Of a DNA stretch of 64,000 bases, positions 8,862 to 17,679 are shown piece after piece. A program made the position numbers and the translations under genes. Where the stretch lies: the NCBI RefSeq assembly GCF_001317345.1, contig NZ_JXCG01000004.1, positions 147,008 through 211,007 of the forward strand. Reading direction: 5' to 3'. This stretch comes from Thermococcus sp. EP1 (GTDB taxonomy: Archaea; Methanobacteriota_B; Thermococci; Thermococcales; Thermococcaceae). Position 1 is the stretch's first letter. Every line of letters starts with the position of its first letter. The notes beneath the pieces were generated by a model. It saw nothing but the letters and a program-made list of their open reading frames with translations, did not search any database and was not told where the DNA came from.

Positions 8862-9767
8862 TAACCCCCCCTCAAGTACCTCTCAAATGCCTCAACATAT
8901 TTAAACCCATCGTCGGGAAAAATCAAGACTGCTGTTCCACTGTACTCATTGCGGAGTTTTTCGAGAGCTTTGACCACTGCACCAGAGCTCAGTCCTATTA
9001 ACAACCCATCTCTCCTTGCAATCTTTATTGAACCTTCCATGGCCTCCTTTTGGGTAACTTCAACCACTTGATCTATATCCACTTGGAAAAACCATTTAGG
9101 CCTCGTTTCAAGTCTTTTTATTCCTGGTATCTTCTCCCCCTTGGCTGGGACCACCCCAACGACTTTTGTATTATAGTGTTCCTTAAAGTATTTAGCAATT
9201 CCTGCTATATGGCCCGACGTTCCCACTCCAGCCACAATGACATCAGCTTGCTTTCCTATACTTTTAAGTTGCTCTTCAATTTCTCTAGCTGTATATTTAT
9301 AGTGCGCCTCAAAGTTGTCATCGTTTTCAAATTGGTTTAAATTCACCGCTCCAGCCTCCTCTGCTTCCTTTTTAACAAATTCTATCATCGCTGGATCAAT
9401 TGTCTCGAATTCAGTCTTTATGAGTTCTGCTCCGAGGACATTTAGAAGGATTTGCGTGCTCTTTGGTGTAGGTTTAGGAAGATATGCCCTGAATTCAATT
9501 CCTAAGATGTTTGCCATTGCTGCCATAGATATTCCAACGTTGCCTGAAGTTGCCTCAAAAAGAATCCTTGTTCCGTTGATGTCTTTACGGTCAAGAGCCT
9601 TCATGAGAAGATTGAAAACTGCTCTGTCTTTTATGCTTCTGCTGAAAGGATTAAAGAACTCTAGCTTGGCAAAATACATCCCCCCTCTCATCTGAAAGGG
9701 AAAGCCTAACTAGGGGGGTCGGCTTGAACTTTTCAAACAACTCAAGAGTATTTTGAAAAACGTTCAT
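8861..9767 (-). CDS. Cysteine synthase-family PLP enzyme, frameshifted near the N-terminus
   Basis: The main frame (8861-9691) encodes a fold-type II PLP enzyme. It has FFNPFSRSIKDR with the PLP lysine, the phosphate loop EATSGNVGIS, the second glycine loop AGVGTSGHIAG and the C-terminal LSSGAVVKAL. Such enzymes make cysteine from activated serine and sulfide. The expected N-terminal part lies upstream in another frame: an ATG at 9765-9767 with a good GGTGAT site opens MNVFQNTLELFEKFKPTPLVRL, carrying the family's TPLVRL motif. The frames join only if one base is removed in the G6 run (9680-9685) or the T4 run (9671-9674, minus-strand reading). Either the gene is a very young pseudogene, or it is a sequencing error, or a truncated enzyme starts at 9691. 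A TATA box sits at 9798-9807. Confidence 0.75.
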
Positions 9768-9797
9768 TTTTGATCACCGTTCGAGATTCCATATTGT

Positions 9798-9807
9798 GTT
9801 TATAAAC
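9798..9807 (-). promoter_or_regulatory. TATA box for the cysteine-synthase-like gene
   Basis: GTTTATAAAC on the minus strand lies about 31 bases before the upstream ATG at 9767. This placement supports 9767 rather than 9691 as the original start. Confidence 0.5.
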
Positions 9808-9879
9808 ATTGCTTTTGCGGCAATAACCCTAAGAAAAAACCTGAATTTAATCCTCAGATACAAATACTAAGATATCATA

Positions 9880-10413
9880 TTATTTCTCAATATTTAAAGC
9901 CAAGAATATTATCCATGCATTTATAAAAAATGCTCCCAGAAGTTCTGGAATTGCAAGCCCTTTGAATACTTCGGTAAGATACAACATAACAAAGAATACT
10001 GTTACACTCCCAAGAACCCATAGAAATCCAGATTTCATACCTCTCTTAATCATTTTTAGACCACCATAAAGAATATCCGCAAAAATAAACAAGTAAAATG
10101 CGACTGCAAAAAGAGAGTGTGGGCTATACTCTTCGGGGAAAACCCCCACAAATATTAAACATAACATTCCAATCAGAAACAGAGGAGTAGTTAACTTTCT
10201 CCTAGCAGTTTCAATTCCAAATAAAAGTCCAAGAGAACCAACGAGAATCATTAAAGAGTTAAATACATAAGATATTGGATTATAAATAGAGCCCATATCG
10301 CTTAGAGCATTCTCAGTAACAGAAAACCAAGGATTTAGATAGATCACTATTCCAAGACCACCAAACGTAAAAATTGGAAGTAGAAGACCCAAGATTTTCA
10401 GCCACTTGGTCAT
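9880..10413 (-). CDS. DUF998-family membrane protein
   Basis: 177 residues with five to six hydrophobic spans. The loop WFSVTENALSDMG (about residues 28-41) and the later PHSLFAVAFY (about 107-116) are the conserved elements of DUF998 proteins. Their function is unknown. It is a single gene: 112 bp separate its end from the next start downstream and 46 bp lie before it. No obvious regulatory site was found. Confidence 0.8.
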   Translation of the reverse strand: MTKWLKILGLLLPIFTFGGLGIVIYLNPWFSVTENALSDMGSIYNPISYVFNSLMILVGSLGLLFGIETARRKLTTPLFLIGMLCLIFVGVFPEEYSPHSLFAVAFYLFIFADILYGGLKMIKRGMKSGFLWVLGSVTVFFVMLYLTEVFKGLAIPELLGAFFINAWIIFLALNIEK

Positions 10414-10459
10414 TGTCGTTCCCTTTCTTTAAATCTTCGTTAAAATCAACCCCCTATAA

Positions 10460-11068
10460 CTAGACAACTCTCATGATAGTGTCAAGGGATTTTCTTCTTG
10501 CCCTTGGGATAATCTTCTCAGTAGGATAACCAACAGGGATTACCCCAACAAGATACCAGTTATCTTCTAAGCCTGCCATCTCCCTAAGTTCCTTTTGATA
10601 CTTATCAAGACTTGTTACTCCAATGTAACATGTTCCAAGGCCCAGCTCAACAGCTTTGAGCATAAGATTCTCTATTGCTCCCGCAGCACTCTCTATAGCC
10701 CACATAAATTCCAACTGAGTATATTTACTATCTTTCAAAACCCCTATTCCCTTCTCAATGAAAACACCAATATACACAGGGGCCCTATACATCCCGTTTT
10801 CAAGTATCTTTGACTTTAGCTTCTCAAGTTTTTCCTCTGGTAATCCTCGCGCTTGATAATATTCAATGTGAGATTCAAACATTATCTCATGAATTCTTTT
10901 TCTTGCTTGCTCACTTTTATAAATCACAAAGAGCCAGTTTTCCAAACCACTTGCCGTTGGAGCTCTTATTGCTGCCTCTATAAGGGCTTTTATCTTTTCC
11001 TCTTCAACCTCTCTATTATCATAATACCTTATAGACACTCTTTTGGATATCGCCTCTTTTAGTTCCAT
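10460..11068 (-). CDS. Nitroreductase-family FMN oxidoreductase
   Basis: 202 residues starting MELKEAISKRVSIRYYDNREV, the classic nitroreductase opening in which the RxSxRxY residues bind FMN phosphate. APTASGLENW and the C-terminal IPVGYP are the other family motifs. It would use NAD(P)H and FMN to reduce an unknown acceptor in the cytosol. I chose the ATG at 11066-11068, which has GGTGA five bases upstream; a TTG four codons earlier overlaps that site. The gene is monocistronic by spacing. Confidence 0.88.
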   Translation of the reverse strand: MELKEAISKRVSIRYYDNREVEEEKIKALIEAAIRAPTASGLENWLFVIYKSEQARKRIHEIMFESHIEYYQARGLPEEKLEKLKSKILENGMYRAPVYIGVFIEKGIGVLKDSKYTQLEFMWAIESAAGAIENLMLKAVELGLGTCYIGVTSLDKYQKELREMAGLEDNWYLVGVIPVGYPTEKIIPRARRKSLDTIMRVV

Positions 11069-11157
11069 AAGCTTCACCAAAAAGAATAGAACTTCTCAAG
11101 TTAAGATATTTTCGATAGAACAAGAAGTGGTGAAGAAATTAAAATGTTGAAAGGCGT

Positions 11158-11763
11158 TTAACCGCCACCAATTCTCATTTCAAACTCTTCTACTGGAACT
11201 TTGAAGTCTTCTCTGCTTGTTATGTCGCCTCTGTTAAAGAGAACTTCTCTAGCCAACACCCAGTAAATAAGAGCTAATGCTTTTCTTCCTTTATTGTTTG
11301 TTGGTATTGCTAGGTCAACATAACTTAACAAGTTCTCAGTGTCTACAAGAGCGACTATTGGGATTCCAACGTCAATTGCCTCTTTCATAGCTTGGTGATC
11401 TGCCCTTGGATCTGTAACTACAAGAACATCTGGCTCAAAGAAATTCTTGACTAATGGGTTTGTCATCGTTCCTGGGAGGAACCTTCCAGGTATTGATCTT
11501 GCTCCTGTAATTTCTCCAAACTTTTTAACTGGCTTCTGACCATACAGCCTAACACTTACTGCCAATATTCTATCAGGATCAAACTTTGCAAGGAACTTAC
11601 CTGCTGCCCTAAGTCTTTCATCTGTTTTTCTGACATCAAGCACATAAAGACCATCTTGTCTGACTCTGTATATAAAGCGCTTCATATCTTTTGTCTTCTG
11701 CTGTGTTCCAATGTGAACACCTGCAGCTAGATATTGATCAAGTGGAACTAAATATTCCTCCAT
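11158..11763 (-). CDS. rps2: Small ribosomal subunit protein uS2
   Basis: 201 residues beginning [27 protein letters not shown], with the conserved [11 protein letters not shown] and [15 protein letters not shown] segments of archaeal/eukaryotic S2. It is the last gene of the supercluster, six bases after the enolase-like gene. The rpoN-rpoK-enolase-rps2 order is conserved in archaea. A T-rich stretch follows the stop on the minus strand and probably ends the transcript. Confidence 0.96.
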   Translation of the reverse strand: MEEYLVPLDQYLAAGVHIGTQQKTKDMKRFIYRVRQDGLYVLDVRKTDERLRAAGKFLAKFDPDRILAVSVRLYGQKPVKKFGEITGARSIPGRFLPGTMTNPLVKNFFEPDVLVVTDPRADHQAMKEAIDVGIPIVALVDTENLLSYVDLAIPTNNKGRKALALIYWVLAREVLFNRGDITSREDFKVPVEEFEMRIGGG

Positions 11764-11769
11764 CTTTCT

Positions 11770-12795
11770 TCACCCCTCAAATGTTATTATCCTTCCTCTT
11801 TCACCCAAATCCTCCGCTATCCTAATAAGCTCGTTTATTTTAATAAGAGAGCTCTCTTGGAGTATTATGGCGGGACACTTAAAGCCCACTGCCAAGTGGG
11901 ACAACGCTTCATCAGCAGATTCATATTTTGCTTCAGCCAATATTGGCGCTATCCTTTCAGACTTGACATCATTAATCAAATTGTAAAGATCTGTAAGAGT
12001 TCCTAAGTTAATTGGTTTAATTGAAAGAGCGTTGTAATATCTTCTATCAAGTATATCCTTTGTTTTGAAGAGATATTCCCCATCAATAAATACTCCATGA
12101 GTCCCAGCTATAAGTTCAAGGAAGAGTTCTTCCTCCCCTAACGGCTTAATGTAAGCAATATTATAATCCTCAACCGCCTGGAGTACATCCTCAATTTTCA
12201 TCTCTCTCTTTTGTATCAATCCTAGTGCAACTTCAAGTCCTAGTTCATCACCTGCCACTTCTGAAGCCTTTGAAAGTTCTTCTAAACTGATTCCTTTACT
12301 GTTCTCTTTAATTTTCACCATAGCATCAATTACATCTGAGATCTCCATTAAATCCCTGACAAGCACAATGTACTCAAAATTATCATCTTCAGCAAATTTG
12401 AGCATTGGAACTGGGAGCTCAGTGGTAAAAGTCCCTCCAATGTAACTGTACAGAGGCACTTTTTTCACGTTCGCAGCGGCCTTTGCAACAGCTACTGAAA
12501 CTGCTAAAGCTGTGTTGGCACCAATATGGCTCAAATCCTCAGTCCCATCTATCTCCCAAAGATAAGAGTCTATAAGCTCTTGTTCTTGAGAATCAAAGCC
12601 AATTAACTCTGGACCAATTATTTCATCAACTTCACTCACAGCCCTGTGTGCCTCCACGATATATAAGGAGGGATTTTCGTCAATAGGGGCTGCAAATCTC
12701 CCAAAGCCGGAAGTAGTAATAACGTCAATCTCAACAGAGTATTTGCCACCTTTAAGGACTGAGATTCTGCCAACTACATTTTCAATTACTGTCAT
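11770..12795 (-). CDS. Enolase-like protein lacking catalytic residues
   Basis: 341 residues, clearly shorter than the roughly 430 of archaeal enolase. Enolase-like landmarks remain (FGRFAAPIDENPSLYIVEAHRAV at the N-terminus, LSHIGANTALAVSVAVAKAAA, PLYSYIGGTFTTELPVPM, SIKPINLGTLTDLYNLI). The active-site segments do not: the usual NGG after PVPM is AEDDN, and the magnesium-binding EDP strand reads YIKPLGEEE. It occupies the position of the enolase gene in the archaeal rpoN-rpoK-eno-rps2 cluster. It is probably a conserved non-catalytic paralogue, with glycolytic enolase encoded elsewhere. GGTGATCTG precedes its ATG. Confidence 0.75.
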   Translation of the reverse strand: MTVIENVVGRISVLKGGKYSVEIDVITTSGFGRFAAPIDENPSLYIVEAHRAVSEVDEIIGPELIGFDSQEQELIDSYLWEIDGTEDLSHIGANTALAVSVAVAKAAANVKKVPLYSYIGGTFTTELPVPMLKFAEDDNFEYIVLVRDLMEISDVIDAMVKIKENSKGISLEELSKASEVAGDELGLEVALGLIQKREMKIEDVLQAVEDYNIAYIKPLGEEELFLELIAGTHGVFIDGEYLFKTKDILDRRYYNALSIKPINLGTLTDLYNLINDVKSERIAPILAEAKYESADEALSHLAVGFKCPAIILQESSLIKINELIRIAEDLGERGRIITFEG

Positions 12796-12803
12796 CAGAT
12801 CAC

Positions 12804-12977
12804 CTAACTAGGCCTTATAACGGTTATTGGGATTATCCCCTTTTCAAACTCTACTATTGCAGCATCCAACGGGCTCGCTCCTTCTGGAATATTAATTAAC
12901 ACCGGTGCGCCCATAGCTATCTGCAACGCCCTTGCACCTATAATCCTCGCCTTTTCAAATCTTGTATATCTAAACAT
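12804..12977 (-). CDS. rpoK: DNA-directed RNA polymerase subunit K (Rpo6)
   Basis: A short gene of 57 codons. It starts [20 protein letters not shown] and ends [14 protein letters not shown], the near-invariant core of archaeal RpoK/eukaryotic RPB6 ([15 protein letters not shown]). The subunit helps assemble and stabilise RNA polymerase near the clamp. The ATG follows GGGTGAT. It lies between tRNA-Pro and the enolase-like gene in the standard archaeal order. Confidence 0.93.
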   Translation of the reverse strand: MFRYTRFEKARIIGARALQIAMGAPVLINIPEGASPLDAAIVEFEKGIIPITVIRPS

Positions 12978-12999
12978 CACATATCACCCATGCAAATTT

Positions 13000-13077
13000 T
13001 GGTGGGGCCGCCGGGATTTGAACCCGGGTCTCCGGCACCCCAAGCCGGGAGGATGGACCAAGCTACCCCACGGCCCC
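13000..13077 (-). tRNA. tRNA-Pro (anticodon GGG)
   Basis: The minus strand folds as a cloverleaf. The acceptor stem pairs GGGGCCG with CGGCCCC. The anticodon stem CCGGC/GCCGG encloses loop TTGGGGT, giving anticodon GGG. The T arm is CCGGG-TTCAAAT-CCCGG. CCA is encoded (13000-13002). No intron. It lies between rpoN and rpoK and is probably cut from the operon transcript. Confidence 0.93.
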
Positions 13078-13097
13078 TCCAAAGAAATGTGGTTGTT

Positions 13098-13295
13098 TTA
13101 GTACACCCTATAATGCATGATCTCATCTATGAGTTCAACATGACTTAGGAGCATTCTTCTACAGCAATATCTTTCAAGTCCAAGGTCATCAAGGACTTTC
13201 TCTGGATCTTCTCCTTTTTCAACACGCTCTTTGAATATGTAATACTTATCTCCAATCACCTTTCCACAGGTGAAACATCTCACGGGAACTATCAA
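13098..13295 (-). CDS. rpoN: DNA-directed RNA polymerase subunit N (Rpo10)
   Basis: 65 residues from a TTG start (13293-13295). The frame then reads [17 protein letters not shown] and, near the end, [15 protein letters not shown]: the zinc-binding CxxC plus CC motif of RpoN/RPB10. TTG is chosen because it reproduces the family N-terminus exactly and has GGTGG five to six bases upstream. The frame stays open further up without a better site. Its distance of 47 bases from rps9 fits one operon. Confidence 0.93.
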   Translation of the reverse strand: MIVPVRCFTCGKVIGDKYYIFKERVEKGEDPEKVLDDLGLERYCCRRMLLSHVELIDEIMHYRVY

Positions 13296-13342
13296 ACGAA
13301 CCACCTTTTTAGTTTTTAGATTTAAGGAAATTTTAAAGGGAA

Positions 13343-13750
13343 TCAACGGTAACTCTTTTGCCTTTTTGCTCTTGGACCTTTTGTAGAGCGGTTTGGTTTG
13401 TGCGGCTCTGTTCTTCTTGAGTCACCAACAAGCATAGTTCTATCGTACTTCATAAACTTTTCTTTGAGGTTCATGTCCCCAGTCCACTCTACTAATGCTC
13501 TCGCTATTGCAATTCTGGCTGCTTCAGCTTGTCCCATAAAACCTCCGCCTTCAACCTTAACATCAATATCTACTTTACTTAGTATTTCTTCTCCAGCAAG
13601 AACTAATGGCTCCATTATTGTGAATCTGGCTATTTCTGGCTCAAGTATCTCAACAGGCTTGTAGTTAACTCTCACTCTGCCCTTCCCTTCCCTTATAGTA
13701 GCTCTCGCAACTGCACTTTTTCTTTTTCCTGCGGTTTGAATTATCCTCAT
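13343..13750 (-). CDS. rps9: Small ribosomal subunit protein uS9
   Basis: 135 residues, [19 protein letters not shown] at the start and the highly basic tail [18 protein letters not shown] that reaches the P-site tRNA. The ATG at 13748-13750 has GAGGTGAT at good distance; the longer frame into rpl13 is ignored. It lies between rpl13 and rpoN. Confidence 0.96.
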   Translation of the reverse strand: MRIIQTAGKRKSAVARATIREGKGRVRVNYKPVEILEPEIARFTIMEPLVLAGEEILSKVDIDVKVEGGGFMGQAEAARIAIARALVEWTGDMNLKEKFMKYDRTMLVGDSRRTEPHKPNRSTKGPRAKRQKSYR

Positions 13751-13760
13751 TATCATCACC

Positions 13761-14189
13761 TCAGAATTTTCCACCAAGGAACTTAGCAACCTCTCCAACT
13801 GTCACATATTTAGGAGTTTTAATTCTTGACATGTGGGCTTCAATTATTGTTTCAAACTCCTTACCCTCAAACTCTTTTGGAACTCCTGCATATACTTTAA
13901 GCCTCTTAAATGCTTTTCGTCCTCTCTCTGTCTTCCATGGGAGCATTCCTCTGATGGTTCTCCTAACTAGTTCGTCACTTCTTTTTGGATAGAATGGTCC
14001 TTTTCTCGGATTTGTTCTTGTCCTGAGTTCTGTCCTTTGCTTATACTTTTCAAAGATAAACTCCCTGTTCCCAGTGATTATTGCCTTCTCCGCATTGACA
14101 ATAATGATCTCCTCTCCTTCAAGGAGCATTTTTGCAACTTTTGATGCAAGTCTCCCAAGGATTAACCCTTCAGCATTAATAATTCTCAT
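13761..14189 (-). CDS. rpl13: Large ribosomal subunit protein uL13
   Basis: 142 residues with the L13 core: [22 protein letters not shown], the region [30 protein letters not shown] and the C-terminal [13 protein letters not shown]. It is an early-assembling 50S protein. Ten bases separate it from rps9 and six from rpl18e. Confidence 0.96.
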   Translation of the reverse strand: MRIINAEGLILGRLASKVAKMLLEGEEIIIVNAEKAIITGNREFIFEKYKQRTELRTRTNPRKGPFYPKRSDELVRRTIRGMLPWKTERGRKAFKRLKVYAGVPKEFEGKEFETIIEAHMSRIKTPKYVTVGEVAKFLGGKF

Positions 14190-14195
14190 GGCTCA

Positions 14196-14558
14196 TCACT
14201 CCATTATGATTACTCCACTACCTTTTGGGTTTCTCTCGACGAGATCTTCAATTGCTATCGCTTCTCCACCAGCTTGGAGGATCTTTTCTTTTGCTTTTTC
14301 ACTGAACTTCCATGCTGCCACAATGACCTTATGATCTAATGTCCCAGCTCCAAGAACACTTCCAGGCACTATTACAATGTCTCCTTCCTTTGTATGCCTA
14401 TTTATTCTGCTAAGGTTTACTTCAGCTCTTTGTCTTCTTGGCCTCTCTAAGCGCCAAGCTACATCCTTCCATATCTTAACATCCTCTTCATTTGACTTCT
14501 TTCTTAGATAGCGAATGAGTCTTCTCAAATTAATATCAGTTGGACCAGTCCTCTTCAT
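14196..14558 (-). CDS. rpl18e: Large ribosomal subunit protein eL18
   Basis: 120 residues beginning [20 protein letters not shown] with the conserved [24 protein letters not shown] segment of archaeal L18e. The ATG at 14556-14558 has GGAGG seven bases upstream. A longer open frame would run into tRNA-Leu and is rejected. First protein gene after tRNA-Leu in its operon. Confidence 0.95.
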   Translation of the reverse strand: MKRTGPTDINLRRLIRYLRKKSNEEDVKIWKDVAWRLERPRRQRAEVNLSRINRHTKEGDIVIVPGSVLGAGTLDHKVIVAAWKFSEKAKEKILQAGGEAIAIEDLVERNPKGSGVIIME

Positions 14559-14608
14559 GAGCATTCCTCCTTTCCTACTTCTCGCACCAAGGGACGGGGT
14601 GATCATCA

Positions 14609-14696
14609 TGGTGCGGGGGCGGGGATTTGAACCCCGGAACCCCTACGGGACGGGACCCTAAATCCCGCGCCTTTGGCCAGGCTCGGCAACCCCCGC
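14609..14696 (-). tRNA. tRNA-Leu (anticodon TAG)
   Basis: The minus strand gives acceptor GCGGGGG paired to CCCCCGC, anticodon stem CGGGA/TCCCG with loop TTTAGGG (anticodon TAG), the long variable arm expected of tRNA-Leu, T loop TTCAAAT and an encoded CCA (14609-14611). No intron. Its 5' end lies one base after the rpoD stop codon. Confidence 0.93.
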
Positions 14697-14697
14697 G

Positions 14698-15474
14698 CTA
14701 TTCGGCTAATTTATGAAGCTCGTTTATAAATTTATCGCTCTTTCTCATTAGAATTTTAAGTGCTAAGCTTACAATTTCCTCAACAGGGAGTTCTCCGTTA
14801 CTTTCCACTGTAAAGACAAATGTATTGGGGATTACCTCTTCTTTTATTTTGTTCCCAATGTACTGCTCAAATTCCCTTGGAATGTAAAAGCTTGTTATTG
14901 TAGTTAGTATCAATTCATCCTCAGTCTCTTCAATGGGGAGCTTTTTCCTTTTTGCAATTTCCTTAATCTTTTCCCAATTTGGGATTTCTTTACTTACATG
15001 AACTTTTGTTAAGTATTTGTAGTAAGCAAATCCCGGTTGCCATTTGACATGATCCTTTCCTTTTCCTAATTTTGCATATGCATTAAAAACTAAGCGTTGT
15101 CCCTCTGCGAGTTTTACTATAGGGATATTTGGAGTCACTGGCCTTACATCAGGATCATCACTCTTCAAATCACCTGAGTACACTATAGCCGGACCCTCAG
15201 CTTCTAAACTTAGAGTAACAGTGTAATCCTCTAACTCCATGCTATCTAGTTCAAATCTATCAAAGGGGGTTGTTAGAGGGATCAATGCTAGTCTATGAGC
15301 TATTATCTCATCAAAAAGGGCTGAATCATTTTCATAGAACTCCACTTCATCGATCGCAAAAGTTGGGACTTCTCCCAAGATAGTTCTCCTAAGTGCATTT
15401 GCAAACGCAACATCTACTCCTTCCAAAATAAAACGGATTGCATCATCTCTTTTTTCAAGAATCTTTATTTGCAT
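14698..15474 (-). CDS. rpoD: DNA-directed RNA polymerase subunit D (Rpo3)
   Basis: 258 residues, homologous to bacterial alpha N-terminal domain and RPB3, the assembly platform with subunits L, N and P. The D core is seen in [31 protein letters not shown] and the second alpha-motif LALIPL. There is no cysteine anywhere, so the iron-sulfur domain found in some archaeal RpoD proteins is not functional here. The ATG at 15472-15474 follows GGTGAG. The longer frame overlapping rps11 is discarded. Confidence 0.95.
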   Translation of the reverse strand: MQIKILEKRDDAIRFILEGVDVAFANALRRTILGEVPTFAIDEVEFYENDSALFDEIIAHRLALIPLTTPFDRFELDSMELEDYTVTLSLEAEGPAIVYSGDLKSDDPDVRPVTPNIPIVKLAEGQRLVFNAYAKLGKGKDHVKWQPGFAYYKYLTKVHVSKEIPNWEKIKEIAKRKKLPIEETEDELILTTITSFYIPREFEQYIGNKIKEEVIPNTFVFTVESNGELPVEEIVSLALKILMRKSDKFINELHKLAE

Positions 15475-15508
15475 TTTTCTCACCAAAAAAGAGGTTTTAA
15501 GGAAAAAA

Positions 15509-15928
15509 TCAAACTCTTCTTCCCCTTCTACCGCCTTTTGGCCTTGTGCCATCGTGCGGTATAGGTGTAGCATCCTCTACTCTCCCTATTCTAAGACCTG
15601 CTCTTGCAAGTGCTCTAATTGCTGCTTGAGCACCGGGGCCTGGGTTTTTGCTTCTGCTTCCTCCAGGAGCTCTAACTTTTATATGAACTCCAGTGATGCC
15701 CTTTTCAATGGCCTCTTCTGCTGCCCTCCTAGCAGCAATCATTGCTGCATAGGGTGATGATTCATCTCTGTCTGCCTTAACTACCATCCCACCGCTCCAT
15801 TTTGAAATAGTCTCAGCTCCAGTTAGATCTGTTATATGAATAATCGTGTTATTGTAAGAGGCATAGATGTGGGCCACGCCCCATTTTTCTTTTTTCTTTA
15901 TATTAACAACTTGTTGTTCCTCACTCAT
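15509..15928 (-). CDS. rps11: Small ribosomal subunit protein uS11
   Basis: 139 residues with [23 protein letters not shown] at the N-terminus and the conserved tail [19 protein letters not shown]. It lines the mRNA exit channel of the 30S subunit. Its ATG overlaps the rps4 stop (ATGA-type overlap at 15925-15928). Confidence 0.97.
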   Translation of the reverse strand: MSEEQQVVNIKKKEKWGVAHIYASYNNTIIHITDLTGAETISKWSGGMVVKADRDESSPYAAMIAARRAAEEAIEKGITGVHIKVRAPGGSRSKNPGPGAQAAIRALARAGLRIGRVEDATPIPHDGTRPKGGRRGRRV

Positions 15929-16467
15929 TGTGCCTCACCCTTCTGAGCCTCTTCAATCATCATTCTTTCAGGATGTTGAGAATTCGCAAATGGTGATGCT
16001 CTTGAATATGTTATCCCGCTTTCTTCCTCTTTGAGTACTAGGTAACTTGGTGATCTGACTACTTGGCCATTTACCTCAATATGTCCGTGAACAATTAGCT
16101 GTCTTGCTTGTTTGATTGTCCTTGCTAGACCTTTTTTGAATACCAATGTTTGAAGCCTCCTCTCAAGAATATCATCTATTGTAAGTGAAAGAACATCATC
16201 AAGGTGTGCCCCTTCTGGGAGCATACCAAGTCTCACAAGTCTTTGAAGAAGCTGAGCCCTCTCAATCTCTGCCTGTTTTCCTCTCGCAGCTAGTAAACGC
16301 CTGGCTCTTCTTCTAAAGTTCTTGAGTTGAGTTTCGTGCTTCCATAGCTCCTTTTTATTTTTAAGAGCGTATTTTTGAACCAATACCCTCTCTCTATCAA
16401 GTCTTTCTTTAATCCATGGATGAGAGGGAGTTTCATACCTTTTCCTTTGTCTTTTTGGATCTCCCAT
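15925..16467 (-). CDS. rps4: Small ribosomal subunit protein uS4
   Basis: 180 residues. The S4 RNA-binding module is visible at about residues 105-150 ([34 protein letters not shown]). The N-terminus [18 protein letters not shown] is the usual archaeal one. It lies between rps13 and rps11 with a four-base overlap to the latter. Confidence 0.97.
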   Translation of the reverse strand: MGDPKRQRKRYETPSHPWIKERLDRERVLVQKYALKNKKELWKHETQLKNFRRRARRLLAARGKQAEIERAQLLQRLVRLGMLPEGAHLDDVLSLTIDDILERRLQTLVFKKGLARTIKQARQLIVHGHIEVNGQVVRSPSYLVLKEEESGITYSRASPFANSQHPERMMIEEAQKGEAQ

Positions 16468-16477
16468 TTATACCACC

Positions 16478-16924
16478 TCACTTCTTCCTTCTGCTAACAC
16501 CAAGTGTAGAACCTCTTCTAAAGTTCGACTTAGTCCTTTGTCCTCTTAGTGGCAGACCAAGCTCATGCCTGATACCCCTGTAAGCCCTGATTCTCCTGAG
16601 CCTATTAACATCTTCACGCCATGCCATGACGAGTTTTGCCCCAGTAAGATGTAGGTCTCTTCCACTTTCATAATCTTTAGGTCTGTTAAGTATCCATCCA
16701 GGAATACCATACTTTCCAGGATCTTCAAGAACTGCTTCAATAGCCTTTACTTGCTCTTCTGTAAGATAACCCGCTTTCATCTTTGGATCTAAACCTGCAA
16801 CCTTGCATATTATTGTTGCAAAGTTTACACCTATTCCTTTGATCCCAGTAAGGGCCAATCTAAGTTGTTTGTGGCCATCTATATCAACATTTGCTACACG
16901 CACGATATGTCTAAAGTCAGCCAT
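16478..16924 (-). CDS. rps13: Small ribosomal subunit protein uS13
   Basis: 148 residues starting [19 protein letters not shown], with the H2TH element [12 protein letters not shown] and the basic tail [22 protein letters not shown] that contacts tRNA. The ATG at 16922-16924 lies after GGAGGTGTGATTATA. It leads the rps13-rps4-rps11-rpoD block and follows tRNA-Ser by 41 bases. Confidence 0.96.
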   Translation of the reverse strand: MADFRHIVRVANVDIDGHKQLRLALTGIKGIGVNFATIICKVAGLDPKMKAGYLTEEQVKAIEAVLEDPGKYGIPGWILNRPKDYESGRDLHLTGAKLVMAWREDVNRLRRIRAYRGIRHELGLPLRGQRTKSNFRRGSTLGVSRRKK

Positions 16925-16965
16925 TATAATCACACCTCCATATCTCAATCCTTTAAAGAGGATTT

Positions 16966-17052
16966 TGGCGCCGGGACGGGGATTTGAACCCCGGCGGGCA
17001 AACGCCCACGGGCTCTCAAGGCCCGCGCCATCCCAGGCTAGGCTATCCCGGC
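16966..17052 (-). tRNA. tRNA-Ser (anticodon TGA)
   Basis: Acceptor GCCGGGA pairs with TCCCGGC on the minus strand. Anticodon stem CGGGC/GCCCG encloses loop CTTGAGA, anticodon TGA. A long variable arm (GGGCGTTTGCCC) is as in tRNA-Ser. T loop TTCAAAT. CCA encoded (16966-16968). The first 15 bases of the tRNA also code for the last codons of the methyltransferase gene. Confidence 0.93.
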
Positions 17053-17625
17053 ATACACTCTAAAGCCCGAGCCCTTCGCAAGTTCAACCACTTCTTTAAA
17101 GCTCTCCTCCATTAAAGTCTTAATATATTTTGCGCCTTGATTAGTGCGAATTACAATTTGAAGTAATCCTCCATCGTAGAGATGAAGGGGTGCATTTATA
17201 ACTATTTCCCTCAACACATCCTTACCCGCATGTACTGGAGGGTTTGTAATTATGCTATGAAACTTTTCACCTGTGACGGGTTCATAAAGATAACCCCATC
17301 TTACCTCGGCATTCTTAATGTTATTGATTTTTAAGTTTTTCTTCGCTATGTTCACAGCCCTCCTATTAACATCCGTCATTACAACCCGCTTCACAAATTT
17401 AGAGGCAACTATACCAATAACACCATATCCGCAACCAAGATCAAGCACTTCCCAGTCTTTATCTAACACTGCACTCTCTATTAGGAGTTGGGTCCCTCTA
17501 TCAAGCTTTCCAAAGGAAAAAACACCGCTAGCAGTGATGAATTTAAAATACTCCCCTCTAATAAATACTTCAATCATTTTAGTTTTCAGTGGTACTTGTG
17601 GTTCTTTAGAGTAATAATGGCTCAT
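17038..17625 (-). CDS. Class I SAM-dependent methyltransferase, RsmC/MJ0882-like
   Basis: 195 residues with SAM-binding motif [12 protein letters not shown] (about 62-73), the acidic end of strand 2 ([11 protein letters not shown]) and the catalytic-loop motif NPPVHAG. The NPP form is shared by guanine-N2 and adenine-N6 RNA methyltransferases. It is closest in layout to the small RsmC-like archaeal proteins, so rRNA or tRNA is a likely substrate. A TATA box at 17647-17654 is about 25 bases before the ATG, so the mRNA may be leaderless. The 3' end runs 15 bases into tRNA-Ser. Confidence 0.82.
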   Translation of the reverse strand: MSHYYSKEPQVPLKTKMIEVFIRGEYFKFITASGVFSFGKLDRGTQLLIESAVLDKDWEVLDLGCGYGVIGIVASKFVKRVVMTDVNRRAVNIAKKNLKINNIKNAEVRWGYLYEPVTGEKFHSIITNPPVHAGKDVLREIVINAPLHLYDGGLLQIVIRTNQGAKYIKTLMEESFKEVVELAKGSGFRVYAGIA

Positions 17626-17646
17626 GATCGAAGGTTAGCAAAGGAG

Positions 17647-17654
17647 TTTATAAA
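17647..17654 (-). promoter_or_regulatory. TATA box upstream of the methyltransferase gene
   Basis: TTTATAAA on the minus strand is centred about 25 bases before the ATG. This suggests transcription starts at or next to the start codon, and drives the methyltransferase-tRNA-Ser-rps13 segment. Confidence 0.5.
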
Positions 17655-17679
17655 TCTAAGTGGGAGAAAAGAAAACACT

